Source of the DNA: Comamonadaceae bacterium
GTDB taxonomy: Bacteria; Pseudomonadota; Gammaproteobacteria; Burkholderiales; Burkholderiaceae_C
Assembly: GCA_947447975.1 (NCBI GenBank)
Contig: CANFLU010000002.1
Coordinates: 62,001 to 126,000, forward strand
Direction of reading: 5' to 3'
DNA: 64,000 bases
Shown here: positions 17,411 through 26,871 of the stretch, piece by piece
Numbering within the stretch: the stretch's first letter is position 1
Layout: each line of letters starts with the position of its first letter
The notes under the pieces: generated by a model
Databases searched by the model: none
Told to the model about the DNA's origin: nothing
Seen by the model: only the letters and a program-made list of their open reading frames with translations
Position numbers and translations under genes: made by a program

Positions 17411-19639
17411 TCACCCCGTTTTCTTGCTGCGCTTGGCGTGCATCACCACCGTAGAGCGCTGCAGCTTGGTCAAAATACTTTCTAAATGCACGCGGTCGCG
17501 CACCGCGATCACAAAATGCATGTCCTTGGCATCATGGCTGTTGGCTTCGCCCATTTCGATATGCACGATATCGGCTTCGGCAGCGGCCAGCACGGACGCG
17601 ACCTTGGCCATGACGCCGCGCCCATCGATGACGGTAAGCGCCAGGTCGGTTTCGAAGGGGCGCACGATTTCATCGCTCCACTCCACACCCATAAAGCGTT
17701 CGCCATCTTTGTGCTGCAATTTTTTGGCGACCGGACAATCCGCTGCGTGCACCGCCAGGCCCTCGCCACGCCCAAGGTAACCCACGATGTTGTCGCCGGG
17801 AATCGGTCGGCAACAGGCAGCGTATTTGACCGAGGCGTTCTCGCTGCCGTCCAGGGTAATCGTACCCATGCCATGGGCGTTGTCCGACGCAAAGCGTTCG
17901 CGCGTGAGCAGCAAGGCATCGGGTTTATGCCCGGCTTCGGCCAGCAGGTTGACCATGCGCTTGGCCACGATATTGGCGATGCGCTTGCCCAGCCCGATGT
18001 CCGTGAGCAATTCTTTGCGGTTTTTGCTACCGGTAAAGCGCAGCACTTTGTCCCATAGCGATTTATAGCTATCGCCTTCGGGCACGTGTTCGATGCCTTC
18101 AGCACGCAGGGCCTGCGCCAGCAATTTGGCGCCTAAGTCCGCCGACTCGGTCAGTTGCATGGTCTTGAGATGGTGGCGGATTTTGGAGCGCGCACGCCCG
18201 GTGCGCACAAAACTCAACCAGGCCGGGTTGGGCGTGGAAGTGGGTGCGGTAATCACCTCCACCACGTCCCCGTTTTTCAGCTCGGTGCGCAATGGCACTT
18301 GCTCGCCATTGATGCGCGCTGCCATAGTGCGGTCGCCCACATTGCTGTGAATCGCATAGGCAAAATCCACCACCGTGGCGCCGCGCGGCATGGCCATGAT
18401 CTGGCTTTTGGGCGTGAACACATAGACCGCGTCCGGGAATAAATCAACCTTCACATGCTCCCTGAACTCGGTAGCGTCGTGGGTTTCATCCTGAATGTCC
18501 AGCAGCGACTGCAACCACTGCGCACCCAAGCGCTCTTGCGCGCTGTCTTGCGGCTTATTCACTTTGTACAACCAATGTGCGGCCACGCCGGATTCGGCCA
18601 CCAAGTGCATGGACTCGGTACGCATCTGAAATTCCACATTGATGCCAGCCGGGCCTACCAAAGTGGTATGCAATGATTGGTAGCCATTGACTTTGGCGAT
18701 CGCAATATGGTCTTTGAATTTGCCGGGCACCGGCTTGTAGAGCTGGTGCAAGAGTCCTAGCGCGGTATAGCAATCGGTAATGTCCGGCACCAGCACGCGA
18801 AAGCCATACACATCGGTGACCTGGGCAAAGCTGAGGTGCTTGTCATGCATCTTGCGGTAAATCGAATACAGCGCTTTTTCCCGACCCGAGATGCGCACCA
18901 ACATGCCGTGTGCGGCAAATGTGGCTTCCACTTCGCGCTGCACTTTTTGCAGCAAATCGCGCCTTCGGCTACGCGCCTTGGCGACCGCTTTGGACAGTAC
19001 CGTATGGCGCCAGGGCAGCAAATAGCGGAAGGAGAGCTCTTGCAACTCGCGGTAGATTTCGTTCAGGCCCAGGCGGTGCGCAATCGGGCTGTAAATATCC
19101 AGCGTCTCTTGGGCGATGCGACCCCACTTGGCGCGTGGCATATCGCCCATGGTGCGCATATTGTGGGTACGATCGGCCAGCTTGATGAGGATCACGCGTA
19201 CATCGCGCGCCATGGCCAATAGCATTTTGCGAAAAGACTCGGCCTGGTTTTCCTCGCGTGTGGTGAAGCTCAGCTTGTCTAGCTTGGTCAGGCCATCGAC
19301 CAACTCGGCCACCGGAGAACCAAAGCGCTCTATCAACTCCACCTTGGTTACGCCGCAGTCTTCCATGGCGTCGTGTAAGAGTGCGGCCATGAGGGCCGGC
19401 GCGTCCAGCTTCCAGTCGGCACACTGGGCGGCTACCGCAATCGGGTGCGTGATGTAAGGGGCCCCGCTTCCGCGCATTTGGCCCAAATGCGCCTCGTCGG
19501 CAAAGCGATAGGCCTGGCGCACCTGCTCTACGTCCGAGGCCGACAAATAGTCCAGCTTGGCACTTAAACCGGCAAAACCGGTCAGCAGCGCATGCGGGTC
19601 GGCCGCGGCGGCTTTGAACGGTGGTGGTGACTTACCCAT
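17411..19639 (-). CDS. spoT: Bifunctional (p)ppGpp synthetase/hydrolase (SpoT/Rel type)
   Basis: Alarmone enzyme of the stringent response, 742 residues. The N-terminal HD hydrolase domain is intact (THPIAVA, LLHDAMEDC, KLADRTHNMRTM), followed by the synthetase domain (GREKALYSIYRKMHDK, NGYQSLHTTL), a TGS domain (VYVFTPKSQIMAMPRGATV), and a C-terminal ACT domain. The synthetase loop reads KFKD, the basic type found in bifunctional enzymes, not the acidic ExDD of RelA. Both activities are therefore expected. rpoZ, often just upstream, is absent. Confidence 0.95.
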   Translation of the reverse strand: MGKSPPPFKAAAADPHALLTGFAGLSAKLDYLSASDVEQVRQAYRFADEAHLGQMRGSGAPYITHPIAVAAQCADWKLDAPALMAALLHDAMEDCGVTKVELIERFGSPVAELVDGLTKLDKLSFTTREENQAESFRKMLLAMARDVRVILIKLADRTHNMRTMGDMPRAKWGRIAQETLDIYSPIAHRLGLNEIYRELQELSFRYLLPWRHTVLSKAVAKARSRRRDLLQKVQREVEATFAAHGMLVRISGREKALYSIYRKMHDKHLSFAQVTDVYGFRVLVPDITDCYTALGLLHQLYKPVPGKFKDHIAIAKVNGYQSLHTTLVGPAGINVEFQMRTESMHLVAESGVAAHWLYKVNKPQDSAQERLGAQWLQSLLDIQDETHDATEFREHVKVDLFPDAVYVFTPKSQIMAMPRGATVVDFAYAIHSNVGDRTMAARINGEQVPLRTELKNGDVVEVITAPTSTPNPAWLSFVRTGRARSKIRHHLKTMQLTESADLGAKLLAQALRAEGIEHVPEGDSYKSLWDKVLRFTGSKNRKELLTDIGLGKRIANIVAKRMVNLLAEAGHKPDALLLTRERFASDNAHGMGTITLDGSENASVKYAACCRPIPGDNIVGYLGRGEGLAVHAADCPVAKKLQHKDGERFMGVEWSDEIVRPFETDLALTVIDGRGVMAKVASVLAAAEADIVHIEMGEANSHDAKDMHFVIAVRDRVHLESILTKLQRSTVVMHAKRSKKTG

Positions 19640-19775
19640 GGGCTAACTGTAGCGCGCCTGCGACCCCACTCGGCGCAGCGGGGCTTTGTGGCATTCAAAA
19701 AGCCGCGCGGCGGCGGGCCGGGCGGCTTGGAGCTAGCGGGCGGCAGGGCGAACCTGCGCCCGCTACGGAGGGTTC

Positions 19776-20960
19776 TTACTTCACGCTGGACGCGCTGACA
19801 TAGCCCGAGACCACTTTCCACTTGCCGTCCTGGATTTGGGACAGGCGCGAGGCATCGCTGCCCAGGCGTTTGGTGGCACTGAATGTGGCCTTGGCGCCGC
19901 CGAACATATCGGGCTCCAGCACCGTGCTGTCCATGGCTTTGATAAAGGTATCAGTGGTCAGGTTTTTACCCGCCTTGGCGGCGGCTGCCGCAAAGCTGTT
20001 GATGATGATGTAACCATAAACCGAGAACACCGTGGGGTCCTCGTTGAACATGGTTTTGTACTTATTGGCCCAAAAGCGGATGGGCTGCGATGCCTCGTCC
20101 AGGTAGGGGTTTTGCACCGTCATCGTGGCATACAAGCCGTCCATGGCTTTGCCGCCGATTTTGTGAATCAGGTCGGTATACGAGGCGCTGGAGCCGACAA
20201 AAATCGGGTTAAAGCCGATTTTGCGTGCGGTGCCAATCGCGCCAATCGTTTCGCGGATGATGGTGCCCAGCACCACCATATCGCATCCGCTGGCTTGGAG
20301 TTTAGAAATTTGCGATGAAAAGTCGGTGGCTCCGCGCTTGTAAGTCGTCTTCTCAGTGAACTCCATATTCATGGCCTTGAGGCCAGCCTCTGCGCCGCGG
20401 AACACTTCCAGGCCAAAGTCATCGTCTTGGTACATGGTGCAGACTTTTTTCGCGCCTTTTTCCTTGATCAATGACGGCAAGGTGATGCGCATCTGGTCGT
20501 AGTAGGTCGCAGCAAAAGAATATTTCAAACGGTCCAGCGGCTCGTACATTTCGCGCGCGGCGGTGATCGGGAAAAAGTTCACCACATTCTTTTCGAACTG
20601 CACGGGCATAGCAGCCAAGTTTTGCGCCGTACCGATGTGGCCGGCCATGATAAAAATCTTATCCTGGTTCACCAGTTTTTGGGCCGCCAGCACCGACTTT
20701 TTGGGGTCGTAGCCATCGTCTTCCACCAGTAATTTGAGTTTGCGGCCATTGATGCCGCCCTGCTCATTGAGCTCGGCCACCGCCAGCTGCATGCCCGAGC
20801 GCGCCTGCTTGCCAAAGCCGGCTAAAGGACCAGACAGGTCCTGGATAGTGCCGATCACAATTTCGTCTTTGCTAACGCCCTGCTGCTCCGCCTGAGCACC
20901 CAGAGCCAGCATCGCAGCCAGGGCCAAGGCGGTTTTCTTTAACAAATTGCTTACTGTCAT
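19776..20960 (-). CDS. Liv-type ABC substrate-binding protein, second tandem copy
   Basis: Periplasmic type-I binding protein of 394 residues for branched-chain amino acids or related acids. The start at 20960 (MTVSNLLKK) is preceded by GGAGAC; a signal peptide ends near GAQA. The mature part starts EQQGVSKDEIVIGTIQDLSGPLAG. It is closely similar to the product of 21021-22196 over the full length (shared IIRETIG, HKIGGKAMDG, NPYLDEASQPIRFWANKYKT), so it is a tandem duplicate. It ends the long livHMGF string, separated by about 60 bp from its paralogue. Confidence 0.9.
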   Translation of the reverse strand: MTVSNLLKKTALALAAMLALGAQAEQQGVSKDEIVIGTIQDLSGPLAGFGKQARSGMQLAVAELNEQGGINGRKLKLLVEDDGYDPKKSVLAAQKLVNQDKIFIMAGHIGTAQNLAAMPVQFEKNVVNFFPITAAREMYEPLDRLKYSFAATYYDQMRITLPSLIKEKGAKKVCTMYQDDDFGLEVFRGAEAGLKAMNMEFTEKTTYKRGATDFSSQISKLQASGCDMVVLGTIIRETIGAIGTARKIGFNPIFVGSSASYTDLIHKIGGKAMDGLYATMTVQNPYLDEASQPIRFWANKYKTMFNEDPTVFSVYGYIIINSFAAAAAKAGKNLTTDTFIKAMDSTVLEPDMFGGAKATFSATKRLGSDASRLSQIQDGKWKVVSGYVSASSVK

Positions 20961-21020
20961 AGTTGTCTCCAAAAAATAGTGCTTGTGCCGACTCAGGGCG
21001 CAGCGCCACGAACCACAGAA

Positions 21021-22196
21021 TTACTTTACTTCCGTCACCACGCGCCATTTGCCGTCCTGGATTTGCGACAGCTTCACAGACTCACTGCCCAAGCGCTTGG
21101 TGTTGGTGTAAGTCAGGGCCGGCGTGCCAAAGAAGTCCGGGGGAATGGACATGCTGTTCATGGCTTTCACAAAGCTGGCGCTGGTGAGGTTGGGGCCGGC
21201 TTTTTGCGCGGCCTGAATAAAGATGTCTACCATGATGTAGCCGTAGGCGGAGAACACAGCGGGATCTTCATTGAACTTGGTTTTGTACTTATTGGCCCAA
21301 AAGCGGATGGGCTGCGAAGCCTCGTCCAAGTAGGGGTTTTGCACCACATTGGTGGCATAAATACCGTCCATGGCTTTGCCGCCGAGTTTGTGGATCAAAT
21401 CGGTATAGGCGGCGATAGAGGCCAGAAAGATCGGGTTGAAACCGGTTTTGCGAGACTCGGCCACCGTGCCGATCGTCTCGCGAATAATCGTGCCCAAGAC
21501 CACCAGTTCGCAGCCCGATGATTTCATCTTCGCGACCTGGGTCGAGAAGTCGGTAGAGCCGCGTTTGAAAGAGGTCTTTTCGGTGAGCTCCATATTCGCG
21601 GTTTTCAGACCGGCTTCGGCTCCACGCAGCACTTCGAGCCCAAATTCGTCGTCCTGGTAAATGATGCAGATTTTTTTAACGTTCTTGTCTGCAGCCATTT
21701 TCGGCAGCACCATGCGGATCTGGTCGTAGTACGAACTGAGCAAGGCGTACTTCAGTTCATTGGGTGCGTCATACATGTCGCGCGACGCAGTTAAGGGCAT
21801 GAAATTGACGACCTGTTTTTCAAACTGGATCGGCATGGCGGCATTGTTTTGCGCAGTCCCCAGGTGGCCGGCCATGATGAAAATCTTGTCCTGGTTCACC
21901 AGTTTTTGCGCCGCCAGGACCGCACGCTTGGGGTCATAGCCCGAGTCCTCGACCAGCAGCTTGAGTTTGCGCCCGTGGATGGCGCCTTGCTCATTGAGCT
22001 CGTCGATACGTAACTGCATGCCGTTGCGCGACTGTTTGCCATAACCGGCCAGGGGGCCGGATAAATCCTGGATGGTGCCGATCACGATTTCGTTTTTGCT
22101 AACGCCCTGCTGTTCGGCGGCAAGTGCCGGTACGGCAGCTAAGCAGGCGGCGAGCGCGAAGGCAAGACCGGTAACGGGAAACAAGGTTTTCTTCAT
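21021..22196 (-). CDS. Liv-type ABC substrate-binding protein, first tandem copy
   Basis: Periplasmic binding protein of 391 residues. AGGAGAT lies just ahead of the ATG at 22196. Signal peptide MKKTLFPVTGLAFALAACLA, cleavage near ALAAEQ. Mature chain EQQGVSKNEIVIGTIQDLSG and so on; about 70 percent of positions match the neighbour at 19776-20960 by eye. Follows the acyl-CoA synthetase by 51 bp on the same strand. The pair probably feeds the LivHM permease with two related ligands, perhaps carboxylic acids since a CoA ligase lies in the same string. Confidence 0.9.
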   Translation of the reverse strand: MKKTLFPVTGLAFALAACLAAVPALAAEQQGVSKNEIVIGTIQDLSGPLAGYGKQSRNGMQLRIDELNEQGAIHGRKLKLLVEDSGYDPKRAVLAAQKLVNQDKIFIMAGHLGTAQNNAAMPIQFEKQVVNFMPLTASRDMYDAPNELKYALLSSYYDQIRMVLPKMAADKNVKKICIIYQDDEFGLEVLRGAEAGLKTANMELTEKTSFKRGSTDFSTQVAKMKSSGCELVVLGTIIRETIGTVAESRKTGFNPIFLASIAAYTDLIHKLGGKAMDGIYATNVVQNPYLDEASQPIRFWANKYKTKFNEDPAVFSAYGYIMVDIFIQAAQKAGPNLTSASFVKAMNSMSIPPDFFGTPALTYTNTKRLGSESVKLSQIQDGKWRVVTEVK

Positions 22197-22247
22197 GCTA
22201 GATCTCCTAAAAATAGTAATTTCCTAGTGCCGCCGGGCCCGGTGGGC

Positions 22248-24104
22248 TCAGCCATACATAGCCTCAATATTAGCGTTGTATTTCTGCTCCACCAGTTTGC
22301 GCTTGAGTTTCATGGTGGGGGTGAGTTCTTCGTCTTCCGCGCTGAGCTGGGTATCGAGCAAGAAGAATTTTTTGATTTGCTCGACGCGCGCGAACTTTTT
22401 ATTCACGCGGTCTATCTCCGCCTGGATCAGCGCCTGCACTTCGGCCGAGCGCGTCAAGCTGGCGTAGTTGCTGAAAGGTACATCCTGGTCCTGGGCGTAT
22501 TTTTCGACATTTTCCTGGTCGATCATGATGATGACCGTTAAATAGGGCCGTTTGTCTCCGATGACCACGGCGTCGGTGATGTAGGGTGAGAACTTCAAGT
22601 CATTTTCCAACTCGGAAGGCGTGATATTTTTCCCCCCCGCCGTGATGATGATGTCTTTCATGCGGTCGGTGATGCGGAAATAGCCATCGGCATCGACCAC
22701 GCCCACATCGCCGGTGTGCAGCCAACCGTCCGCGTCTATGGTTTCGGCGGTTTTCTCCGCTTGGTTCAGGTAACCCGCAAACACGTTCTTGCCGCGGACG
22801 AGAATTTCGCTGGTCTGCGGGTCCAGGCGCACTTCGTTGTACCCAGCCGCCGGGCCGATGGAGCCGGGTCGAATGCGGGTAGCCGGCACTCCAGTGGCGG
22901 CACCGCAGGTCTCGGTCATGCCCCAGACTTCCAGCATCGGTACGCCCAGGGACAAATACCAGCGCACCAGTTCGGGGGAAATGGGCGCCGCGCCAGTCAC
23001 CAGGTACTTGGCGCGATGAATACCGATGAGTTTGCGCACGTTGTTGAGCGCCAACCATTGGGCCAGCACAAATTGCACCTTAAGCCAAGCACTGACCGAT
23101 TCGCCAGCCAGTACCTGGTCAGCGATACGGCCTCCTACGCCAATACCCCAGGCGTACACCGCTTGCTGGACAAACCCGGCTTCTTTGAGCGTGATCATCA
23201 CACCGGAGTAAAACTTTTCCCACACGCGGGGCACGGCGGTAAATACCGTGGGCGCAATTTCGCGCACGTTCTCAGGAATGGTTTCTGGGTTTTCCACGAA
23301 GTTGAGTTTGGAGCCGGTGTAGAGCGAGAAATACTCACCCCCCATGCGCTCAGCGATATGGCACAGGGGCAAAAAGCACATGCGCTCGTCGTCCATGGTC
23401 TGGGCGACCAGCGTGTTGTAGCCGTGCACGGTAAACACCAGGCCCTTGTGTAAATGCATGGCCCCCTTGGGTTTGCCGGTGGTGCCCGAGGTATAGACCA
23501 ATATGGCCAAATCTTGCGCCTGGCACTGCGCTGCGCGCTCGCGCACCGCCTGGGGGTGTGCGGACAGGTGCTCGCGCCCCAGCGCCCGCAAAGCATCCAG
23601 GCTAATCACGCCAGGGTCTTTGAGGGTGCGTAAACCCTCCATATCGAATACCACGATCTTGCGCAGCAGCGGCAACTGGGCGCGCACCTCCAAGGCTTTG
23701 TCCAACTGCTCGTCGTCTTCAACAAACAAAATCGTGGTGCGCGAATCTTCGCTGAGGTAGTGCACCTGGCTGCTCGCGTCGGTGGGGTAAATGCCATTGG
23801 ACACACCACAGGCTGACAAGACCGCCAGATCGGCCCAGACCCACTCGACCACGGTGTTGGACAAGATGGAAGCGCATTCGCCTTTGTTAAAACCCAGGCT
23901 CAGTAGACCGGCGCATATTTCTTCGACCGCGGTGGCCGTCTGATTCCAAGTCCAACTGCGCCACAGGCCCAGGTGTTTCTGGCGCAACCAGACTTCAGGG
24001 CCGCGCTGGGCGACGGCGTTCCAAAACAGGGCGGTAATCGTGTCCCCTTCGAGCACCACCTTGTTTTCCGGCTGGATATGGCCCAAATCCCATAAGCGAC
24101 TCAT
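22248..24104 (-). CDS. AMP-forming acyl-CoA synthetase (long-chain type)
   Basis: Activates a carboxylic acid with ATP and CoA. The 618-residue protein carries the AMP-binding motif VYTSGTTGKPKGAM, EVWGMTETCGAATG, the hinge GWLHTGDVGVVDADGYF, and RMKDIIITAGGKNITPSELEN. It belongs with the long-chain (FAA1/FadD15-like) group by its FWNAVAQRGPEVWLRQK start and length, but such enzymes inside liv clusters may act on aromatic or short acids. GGAGG precedes the ATG at 24104. Its position inside a complete ABC importer implies that the imported substrate is an acid to be CoA-activated. Confidence 0.88.
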   Translation of the reverse strand: MSRLWDLGHIQPENKVVLEGDTITALFWNAVAQRGPEVWLRQKHLGLWRSWTWNQTATAVEEICAGLLSLGFNKGECASILSNTVVEWVWADLAVLSACGVSNGIYPTDASSQVHYLSEDSRTTILFVEDDEQLDKALEVRAQLPLLRKIVVFDMEGLRTLKDPGVISLDALRALGREHLSAHPQAVRERAAQCQAQDLAILVYTSGTTGKPKGAMHLHKGLVFTVHGYNTLVAQTMDDERMCFLPLCHIAERMGGEYFSLYTGSKLNFVENPETIPENVREIAPTVFTAVPRVWEKFYSGVMITLKEAGFVQQAVYAWGIGVGGRIADQVLAGESVSAWLKVQFVLAQWLALNNVRKLIGIHRAKYLVTGAAPISPELVRWYLSLGVPMLEVWGMTETCGAATGVPATRIRPGSIGPAAGYNEVRLDPQTSEILVRGKNVFAGYLNQAEKTAETIDADGWLHTGDVGVVDADGYFRITDRMKDIIITAGGKNITPSELENDLKFSPYITDAVVIGDKRPYLTVIIMIDQENVEKYAQDQDVPFSNYASLTRSAEVQALIQAEIDRVNKKFARVEQIKKFFLLDTQLSAEDEELTPTMKLKRKLVEQKYNANIEAMYG

Positions 24105-24174
24105 AGACAGCCTCCGGCGTTCGCCAACCCGGCACGCAGACCGCAGTACTCGTTTGAATCAGCGTTCGACATCA

Positions 24175-24972
24175 TCATCTCCAATTCTTTTTCTTTTTCC
24201 AGCGCCGTTCCTCACGCACGCCTTCTTCTTTGAGTCCCAAATAGAACTCCTTGATGTCTTCTTTCTCGCGCAGGCGGGCGCAGGTATCTTCCATCACGAT
24301 GCGCCCGTTTTCCAACACATAGCCATAGTCCGACGCATTGAGCGCCATATTGGCGTTTTGCTCGACCAGCAAAATCGTGGTGCCGCGTTCACGGTTGATA
24401 CGCACCACAATTTCAAAAATTTCTTTGGTCAGCTTGGGCGACAGGCCCAAGCTAGGCTCGTCTAAAAGTATCAGGTCCGGCTTGGCCATGAGGGCGCGCG
24501 AGATCGCCAGCATTTGCTGCTGCCCGCCCGACAGCAAGCCCGCATCCTGCAAGCGACGCTCCTTCAAGATCGGGAAGTAGGTGTACACCGTCTCCATATC
24601 GCGGGCGACCTGGTCACTATCGCTGCGGGTATAGGCCCCCATGAGCAGGTTGTCATGCACGCTCAGCAGCGGAAACACCTCGCGGCCCTCGGGCACATGG
24701 CTCAAGCCTTGCTGCACGATATGCGAAGGATCTTGGGCTGTGATGTCCTGGCCCTTGAATTCAATAGAGCCCTTACGCGGATCGATGATGCCGGAAATGG
24801 TTTTGAGAATCGTGGTTTTGCCCGCGCCATTGGAGCCCAGTACCGCACCGATCTCACCACGCCGCACTTGCAGGCTGATGCCGCGAATGGCTTTGATCGG
24901 CCCATAGGCGCTCTCCACGTTGAGCAACTTGAGTACCGGTAGATCGCTAACCGGTGGAGGAATACTACTCAT
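24175..24972 (-). CDS. livF: Liv-type ABC transporter ATPase (LivF)
   Basis: Second cytoplasmic ATPase of the importer, 265 residues. Walker A is GSNGAGKTT, the signature LSGGQQQMLAI, Walker B LILLDEPSLGLSP, and the H-loop region TTILLVEQNANMAL, all as in LivF. The ATG at 24972 overlaps the livG stop by ATGA; the frame running back to 25281 is inside livG and is not used. A lysine-rich tail (RRWKKKKNWR) is unusual. Makes a heterodimer with the next gene product. Confidence 0.93.
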   Translation of the reverse strand: MSSIPPPVSDLPVLKLLNVESAYGPIKAIRGISLQVRRGEIGAVLGSNGAGKTTILKTISGIIDPRKGSIEFKGQDITAQDPSHIVQQGLSHVPEGREVFPLLSVHDNLLMGAYTRSDSDQVARDMETVYTYFPILKERRLQDAGLLSGGQQQMLAISRALMAKPDLILLDEPSLGLSPKLTKEIFEIVVRINRERGTTILLVEQNANMALNASDYGYVLENGRIVMEDTCARLREKEDIKEFYLGLKEEGVREERRWKKKKNWR

Positions 24973-25796
24973 GCGCCTACCCCCGTAGCCGTTTCGCGAC
25001 GCAAGGAAGACACATCGTCCAAGGTGCCTAGATACGCCTCGATAACGCCGGCATCGCTTTGCACCTCGCGCGGTGTACCCATGGCCAGCACCTCGCCCTG
25101 GTTCATCGCTAGCACCCGGTCGGACACTTTGGAGACCAAGCTCATGTCGTGCTCCACCATCAGCACCGTAATGCCCAATTCGTGCTGGATGTCCTGTATC
25201 CAGAAGGCCATGTCGTCGGTCTCCTCGACATTCAAGCCGGAGGAGGGCTCGTCGAGCAACAAGAGCGAAGGCTCGGTACACAAAGCGCGCGCCACCTCCA
25301 CCACTTTGCGTACGCCATATGGCAGGCCAGCGACAAAGGTATCGCGGTAATGTTGCAGGTTGAGAAAGTCAATCACTTCTTCGGCTTTTTCCCGCGAGCG
25401 CAATTCTTCCTCCCGCGTGGCGGCCGTAAAAAACATGTCTTGCCACAAGCTGGTTTTGCGGTGCGTGTGGCGCCCGATCAACAGGTTGTGCAGTACCGAG
25501 GCGTGCTCAAAGAGTTCGATGTTTTGAAACGTCCGGGCGATGCCTAAGGCCGCCACATCCTGTGGCGCTTGCTCGGTCAGCTTGACCACGCCCTTGGGGC
25601 CGACGAAATCGATGCTGCCGGCGGTCGGCGTATAAATGCGGCTGATCAGGTTAAACACCGTGGTTTTGCCAGCACCATTGGGACCGATCAAGGTAAAGAC
25701 CTCGCCTTTTTTGACGTCAAAGCTGACCTTGTTAACTGCCAGCAGGCCGCCAAAGCGAACGCTCAGATCCTTGGCCGATAAAAGAAAGTCCGTCAT
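24969..25796 (-). CDS. livG: Liv-type ABC transporter ATPase (LivG)
   Basis: First ATPase of the importer, 275 residues: Walker A GPNGAGKTT, a long insertion with the LivG-like RTFQNIELFEHASVLHNLLIGRH, signature-like PYGVRKVVEVARAL, Walker B LLLLDEPSSGLN and VLMVEHDMSLVSKVSDRVLAM. Signature is PYGV instead of LSGG, frequent in this subfamily. Overlaps livM upstream and livF downstream by four bases each, so translation is coupled. Confidence 0.93.
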   Translation of the reverse strand: MTDFLLSAKDLSVRFGGLLAVNKVSFDVKKGEVFTLIGPNGAGKTTVFNLISRIYTPTAGSIDFVGPKGVVKLTEQAPQDVAALGIARTFQNIELFEHASVLHNLLIGRHTHRKTSLWQDMFFTAATREEELRSREKAEEVIDFLNLQHYRDTFVAGLPYGVRKVVEVARALCTEPSLLLLDEPSSGLNVEETDDMAFWIQDIQHELGITVLMVEHDMSLVSKVSDRVLAMNQGEVLAMGTPREVQSDAGVIEAYLGTLDDVSSLRRETATGVGA

Positions 25797-26869
25797 TTCA
25801 AGCGATCCGATTTTTGGAAGGATTTCTGCCGCTTGAACATGCCTTTGCGGTAGAAGGGGAACATTTCAAAATAGGTGCGTATCTTGAGCCAGCGGCCGTA
25901 CAAGCCCATGGGCTCAAACAGCACAAAGGCGATCAGTACCGCGCCATAGACCACGCCTTGCAAGCCCGGCGCTTGCCCGACCACTGCGGGCAAAAAGTCC
26001 TTGAACAGGGCGATGAGCTGCGGCATAGTGATCAGAAATATGGCGCCCAAAAACGCCCCGTGGACCGACCCTAGGCCACCAATCACAATCATCAAGAGCA
26101 GGTCGATGGACTGCAGAATATTGAACTGATCGGGCGAGATGAATTGCAATTTGTGCGCATACAAAGCCCCGGCAACACCGGCCAGCGCTGCGGAAATGGC
26201 AAAAGACATGGTTTTGTACTGCGCTAGGTTAATGCCCATACTTTGCGCGGAGATTTCCGAATCACGGATGGCGACAAAGGCCCGCCCAGTGGGCGAACGC
26301 AACAAATTAAGAATGCCCAAGGTTGCGAACACGGTCAGCAACAGGCACAAAAAGTAAAACTGGATTTCGGTCTCTAGTACCCAACCAAAGACGTTGGGCT
26401 TCTTGATGTGGATACCCGCATTACCCCCGGTGACCGACTCCCATCGCGCCAATACCTCTTCCACAATGAAACCAAACGACAGCGTAGCCATGCCCAGGTA
26501 AATGCCTTTGACGCGCAAGGCTGGCAAGCCCACCACCAGGCCCACCGCAGCAGACAGGCCCGCCGCGCAGGCCAGAGCGATGGGAAATGGCACGCCCATA
26601 TTGGTCAATACCGCATGCGCATAGGCACCCACGCCCAAAAACGCGGCATGGCCCAGAGAAAACAAGCCGGTAAAGCCGGCCAAGAGCATGATGCCCAGGG
26701 CGGCGATGCTGTAAATCAGCACAAAGGTCAGTTGTGCCAGCCAGTATTCGGTAAACAGCCATGGCGCACCCAGCAACAGCAACAGCAATACGCTGTACCA
26801 AAAGATATGGCCTTCGTGCTTGGCCAGGCCGATGTCCTGGGCGTATTCGGTTTTGAAAATAAAACGCAT
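25793..26869 (-). CDS. livM: Liv-type ABC transporter permease (LivM)
   Basis: Inner-membrane permease of 358 residues with eight to ten hydrophobic spans. LivM-family marks are GFTGLFSLGHAAFLGVGAYA near residue 64, RVKGIYLGMATLSFGFI, and GGLGSVHGAFLGAIFL toward the C-terminus. It pairs with LivH. The ATG is two bases after the livH stop. Confidence 0.93.
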   Translation of the reverse strand: MRFIFKTEYAQDIGLAKHEGHIFWYSVLLLLLLGAPWLFTEYWLAQLTFVLIYSIAALGIMLLAGFTGLFSLGHAAFLGVGAYAHAVLTNMGVPFPIALACAAGLSAAVGLVVGLPALRVKGIYLGMATLSFGFIVEEVLARWESVTGGNAGIHIKKPNVFGWVLETEIQFYFLCLLLTVFATLGILNLLRSPTGRAFVAIRDSEISAQSMGINLAQYKTMSFAISAALAGVAGALYAHKLQFISPDQFNILQSIDLLLMIVIGGLGSVHGAFLGAIFLITMPQLIALFKDFLPAVVGQAPGLQGVVYGAVLIAFVLFEPMGLYGRWLKIRTYFEMFPFYRKGMFKRQKSFQKSDRLK

Positions 26870-26871
26870 GT

